Shown: positions 5,368-8,056 of the stretch, piece after piece
How positions within the stretch are numbered: the first letter of the stretch is position 1
Layout of the letters: the number at the start of each line of letters is the position of its first letter
NCBI GenBank assembly: GCA_964486825.1
Contig: CAZAQS010000218.1
Location: 1-8,056 of the forward strand
Direction: 5' to 3'
Length of the DNA stretch: 8,056 nt
Source: CAZAQS01 sp964486825
GTDB taxonomy: Bacteria; Chloroflexota; Anaerolineae; Anaerolineales; UBA4823
Position numbers and translations under genes: made by a program
The notes under the pieces: generated by a model
Databases searched by the model: none
What the model saw: only the letters and a program-made list of their open reading frames with translations
What the model was told of the DNA's origin: nothing

Positions 5368-6558
5368 ATGAGCAACGATACCCTTTCCGTCCTCGAGCTT
5401 GCCTACGAGCTTTTGAGCAGTTACGGACCTCTCTCTGTGGAAGAGATGGCTTCAGCTGCCAGCCAGCTTGGCTATCAGGTCGCCGGGTGGGAATTCCAGG
5501 CCGAGATCGAAGAGCACCTGGGCGCTTATGGGGAGAGCTCTCCCTTTGTTGAGGTAGGCTACGACCAGTATGGCCTATGGGAAGAGCAGGTCTTGCCCGA
5601 CGACCCACCCATCGCTGACCGAGACGCCTACCAGCTCGACTTCCAGTCCACAGTAGCTCCCCCTCCACCCCCGCCTGGCCCCCCCAATCCCCTCTTGAAT
5701 GCTTCCCATTCGCCCCTGGATTATATCTTTCCAGCCGCAGTTGGCATTGCCGTTACCCTGGCGTTGGTCCTGGCCATTTTGACCAGCGGTCCACAACGGG
5801 CGGGATCTCGCGCCGGCAACTCGGTCTTCCTGCCTGCTACAGTTGTGGCGGGCGACGCCTTCCAGCTCGTTATGCCGGCCTCCGCCGCCTCCGAGCCGTT
5901 GCAATCCAGCATCTCGTTAGATCCCAACTGGTGGTTCGCAAATACCGTTAACCAGATGAACGAAGAGACCCAGGCGGTCGCCCGGCAATACCTGTCGAAC
6001 TATTACAATACTTGTGGTCCGGCCGTGGTGGCCATGCTGGGCACCTATCTGCTGGCTCAGAGCGAGCAGGGCGGCGGGCCGCTCACCACCGCCGTCGTGA
6101 TGCACGCTGCCCGGGACCAGTTGGGGTACTATACCCCTCCTTATAATAGCGGCCTGCTGACCTTCAAGCATCTGCGCGCCATGCTGGAATTGTACGGGCT
6201 GCACCAGGTTTACCCGGAGGGCGGCGGCTCGCTCTTGAAGATCGAGGAGCTGTTGGAGTGGGTCCGCCAGGGACGACCGGCCATCGCCGGCGTTCGTTAC
6301 AAATACCAGGGCAACTGGGATTACAGGCCTTCGGGAGGCAGTGGTTTATATACCCATTTCGTGATCCTCTTCGCCGTGGAGCAGGTGGACGGGCAGGAAT
6401 ACCTGTGGGTGGCTAATACCCACCCCGGCAAATACCTGACCGCTGACAGCGAGGCTGCGCCGGTGCGCATGAGCATCGATGAATTCTGGCAGTCCTGGGC
6501 TTTGAAGGACGGCACTGAGAATACCAATCTGGGCCACGCGGCCTTTTTCGGCGGTTGA
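5368..6558 (+). CDS. HARE-HTH-like / single-TM / C39-like cysteine peptidase fusion protein
   Basis: A 396-residue protein with AAGGAG five bases before the ATG. Residues about 5-73 (ELAYELLSSYGPLSVEEM, SSPFVEVGYDQYGLWE) resemble the HARE-HTH winged helix also found in the RNA polymerase delta subunit. An acidic, then Pro-rich linker (about 75-108, six consecutive prolines) leads to one membrane segment at about 118-139. The C-terminal domain (about 195-396) looks like Peptidase_C39_2: Cys216 in NTCGPAVVAM, His330 in YTHFVILFAV, and Asn350 or a nearby residue in WVANTHPG as third member. The C39_2 family commonly has Asp there, whereas papain itself uses Asn. The usual oxyanion Gln is not certain; Q207 is nine residues before Cys. 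Arg144 and Arg148 just after the segment complicate the expected N-in/C-out topology. Substrate and function are unknown. Confidence 0.85.
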   Translation: MSNDTLSVLELAYELLSSYGPLSVEEMASAASQLGYQVAGWEFQAEIEEHLGAYGESSPFVEVGYDQYGLWEEQVLPDDPPIADRDAYQLDFQSTVAPPPPPPGPPNPLLNASHSPLDYIFPAAVGIAVTLALVLAILTSGPQRAGSRAGNSVFLPATVVAGDAFQLVMPASAASEPLQSSISLDPNWWFANTVNQMNEETQAVARQYLSNYYNTCGPAVVAMLGTYLLAQSEQGGGPLTTAVVMHAARDQLGYYTPPYNSGLLTFKHLRAMLELYGLHQVYPEGGGSLLKIEELLEWVRQGRPAIAGVRYKYQGNWDYRPSGGSGLYTHFVILFAVEQVDGQEYLWVANTHPGKYLTADSEAAPVRMSIDEFWQSWALKDGTENTNLGHAAFFGG

Positions 6559-6723
6559 GCCATCGGATTGGTAGATCGGCCTGTTGCTTTCGATAAAGTC
6601 TCACATCTCTATCATCACGTAAATCACCCCGTAAATATCTTCCAGGGTTAAATTATCACCCATTCTTGAAATTGAATTCATGCATAGAAAGGGAAATGTA
6701 TCATGCGGACCCAAAAATCCTGA
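6559..6723. other. intergenic spacer after the C39-like gene
   Basis: I see no ORF, no RNA gene and no convincing terminator hairpin after the TGA at 6556-6558. The only repeat noticed is a short imperfect direct repeat of GTAAAT within about 6619-6638. The spacer separates the C39-like gene from the promoter of the next gene, so the two are probably separate transcription units. Confidence 0.5.
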
Positions 6724-6752
6724 TTGCATTGCAATACTATTTTATATACAAT
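6724..6752 (+). promoter_or_regulatory. likely sigma70 promoter of the BTAD-STAND regulator gene, with an overlapping dyad
   Basis: TTGCAT (6724-6729) and TACAAT (6747-6752) are spaced by 17 bases, a good sigma70 arrangement. The -35 region overlaps a small dyad, ATTGC-ATT-GCAAT (6723-6735), a possible operator half-site pair. A start near 6759 would give a leader of about 20 bases that contains the ribosome site. Confidence 0.55.
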
Positions 6753-6780
6753 AAAGTCATCGGCAAAGGAGGCTGGTGTG

Positions 6781-8056
6781 ATGAGGGTATTCTGGCTCGG
6801 TCCGGCTCACGTTGAAGTCAATGGAGCAAAGCTGCATTTCGAAACCCGTAAAGCGTCTGCCCTCCTGGCTTATCTTAGCCTTAACTCAAAAGCAAATCCA
6901 AGGGAAATCCTGGCAGCCTTGTTTTGGCCAGAAGACGACCAGACCCACGCCCTGGCAAGCCTGCGCCGGGCGTTGGGGTCGTTGATGCGTTGCCTGCCCC
7001 CAGGCGTATTGGAAGTCGACCGCGAGTCCATCCGCTGGAATGAGGACTACCCTGCCGAGATCGATGTAATGGATTTCCGCGCCGCACTGGCGGAAGTGCG
7101 GGCTCACAGCCACGCTGAAGGCATGCCGTGTAAGGATTGCATGGAGAAATTGGAATGCCTGGTGAAACTTTACCGGGGTGATTTTCTGGAAGGCTTGAAC
7201 CTGCCAGATTGCACCCAGTTCGATGAATGGCAATACTTCCTCCGGGACGAGTTAAAAAAGGAGTATGCCTGGGTTTTGGAACGCCTGGCTAGCAGTCATG
7301 CTGGTCTGGGCGACTACGAGCAAGCTGCTGCTTTGGCGCGGCGCTGGGTGAGCCTGGACCGGTTGGATACCGGCGCACAACTGGCCCTGGTCGGCGTCTA
7401 CGCTCGATCCGGGCAAAGAAGGTTGGCGCTACGGCAGTATGAGGAGTTTGCCCACCTGTGGGAAGATGAGCTAGGGCTGGCGCTGGATGAAGAATACCAT
7501 AGATCCTTTGAGGATCTTATCCAGCAGGCATCCTCAATCGAAGAGGCTGGGAAAAAACCACCTCTGGCATTGCCTGCTGGAAGAAACATACTGAAGACCA
7601 AGCTATATGTGCCCAAGGTAAGGAATGAGCGGGTCACCCGCTCGCGTTTGCTAGAGCAGTTGGATCAAGTAACATCATATGCTTTTACACTCCTGTCTGC
7701 ACCGGCCGGCTTTGGCAAGACCAGCCTGCTGGCAGAGTGGGCATCACGAACGGATTGCCCAGTCGCCTGGCTGTCCCTGGATAAAAATGACAACCAAACC
7801 GGGCGCTTCCTGAGCTATTTCGTCGCTGCCTTTCAGGAGCGTGACAGTACGATTGGAAGCGAGGCTGTACAGCTCGTCAGGGCAGCACAGCAAGCGCCGC
7901 CTGAAATGGTCCTCACCAGCCTCATCAATGACCTGGATACCATTGCCAGCGATATTGTCCTGGTGTTGGATGATTACCAGTTTATCAGCAGCCAGGCTGT
8001 ACATGAGTCAGTGGCTTTTTTCCTCGAGCATTGCCCGGATACGTTCCATCTGGTGA
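6781..8056 (+). CDS. BTAD (SARP-type) + MalT-like STAND ATPase transcriptional regulator, 3' end outside window
   Basis: The open frame runs off the window; 425 residues are visible. The start has AAAGGAGG (6765-6772) eight bases before the ATG; an in-frame GTG at 6778 is an alternative. Residues about 1-90 form a winged-helix DNA-binding domain of SARP/AfsR type (LLAYLSLNSKANPREILAALFWP). Residues about 95-245 form the helical BTAD domain (LYRGDFLEGL, FDEWQ, ALRQYEEF). From about 270 a MalT/LAL-type ATPase begins: LKTKLYVPKV, Walker A APAGFGKTS (Lys313) and Walker B IVLVLDDYQ (Asp397, Asp398). Known proteins of this kind continue with sensor/winged helix and TPR-like repeats, sometimes ending in a LuxR-type HTH; that part is not visible. 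Such regulators bind an inducer and ATP, oligomerise and activate transcription. HSH and C117-x-x-C120 lie between BTAD helices. Targets cannot be inferred. Confidence 0.9.
   Translation, partial: MRVFWLGPAHVEVNGAKLHFETRKASALLAYLSLNSKANPREILAALFWPEDDQTHALASLRRALGSLMRCLPPGVLEVDRESIRWNEDYPAEIDVMDFRAALAEVRAHSHAEGMPCKDCMEKLECLVKLYRGDFLEGLNLPDCTQFDEWQYFLRDELKKEYAWVLERLASSHAGLGDYEQAAALARRWVSLDRLDTGAQLALVGVYARSGQRRLALRQYEEFAHLWEDELGLALDEEYHRSFEDLIQQASSIEEAGKKPPLALPAGRNILKTKLYVPKVRNERVTRSRLLEQLDQVTSYAFTLLSAPAGFGKTSLLAEWASRTDCPVAWLSLDKNDNQTGRFLSYFVAAFQERDSTIGSEAVQLVRAAQQAPPEMVLTSLINDLDTIASDIVLVLDDYQFISSQAVHESVAFFLEHCPDTFHLV

Noticed and set aside
5575..5904. 109-codon minus-strand ORF over the linker and membrane segment of the C39-like gene
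   Set aside because: Antisense frame created by the GC-rich, proline-coding region; no domain or start signals.
6886..7233. 115-codon minus-strand ORF
   Set aside because: Antisense shadow of the BTAD regulator, whose domains are unmistakable on +.
1..8056. tRNA, rRNA, CRISPR array, toxin-antitoxin pair or phage defence operon
   Set aside because: No tRNA arm pattern, regular spaced repeats or paired small genes with known toxin/antitoxin motifs were found. The lone GxxExxY fragment is not enough for a defence system.

Overview
The window looks like an accessory stretch of a Chloroflexota (Anaerolineae-like) genome. This rests on protein style, not on any marker gene. It carries a secreted S8 protease with DUF11-type C-terminal modules, a small lipoprotein with a C-terminal domain I associate with Chloroflexota, a GxxExxY-protein remnant and a BTAD/MalT-type fusion regulator. 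Coding DNA is GC-rich, while the 4383-5367 intergenic block is clearly AT-richer. No tRNA, rRNA, CRISPR array, transposase or integrase was seen.

Layout, left to right. (1) A predicted lipoprotein gene on + (38-550). A GC-rich palindrome overlaps its stop codon. (2) A gene remnant on - (581-896) holding pieces of the C-terminal Fn3-like and terminal beta domains of a second subtilase, joined by an internal deletion and frame change. Both of its ends abut hairpins. (3) An intact 1121-residue secreted subtilisin-like protease on - (1017-4382). It has a signal peptide, I9 propeptide, a full catalytic Asp/His/Asn/Ser set, a PA-type insert, an Fn3-like domain and a DUF11-like domain that seems to be split by a beta-rich insert. 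(4) About 700 bases without a confident gene (4383-5085). This block is rich in dyad symmetries and Shine-Dalgarno-like motifs and contains two tiny candidate ORFs on -. (5) A truncated GxxExxY protein gene on - (5086-5283). (6) A divergent + gene (5368-6558) behind a near-consensus sigma70 promoter. It encodes an unusual single-pass protein: a HARE-HTH-like winged helix, an acidic and proline-rich linker, one membrane segment and a C39-like (papain-fold) cysteine peptidase domain. (7) A + gene cut by the window end (6781-8056). It encodes an SARP/BTAD plus MalT-type STAND ATPase regulator with its own likely promoter.

The genes do not form one obvious operon. The shared theme is extracytoplasmic proteolysis (S8 protease, subtilase remnant, C39-like peptidase) next to signal-responsive regulation (HARE-HTH-like domain, BTAD-STAND protein). 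The most unusual item is the HTH-TM-C39 architecture. The most informative structural item is the hairpin-bounded, internally deleted subtilase remnant.
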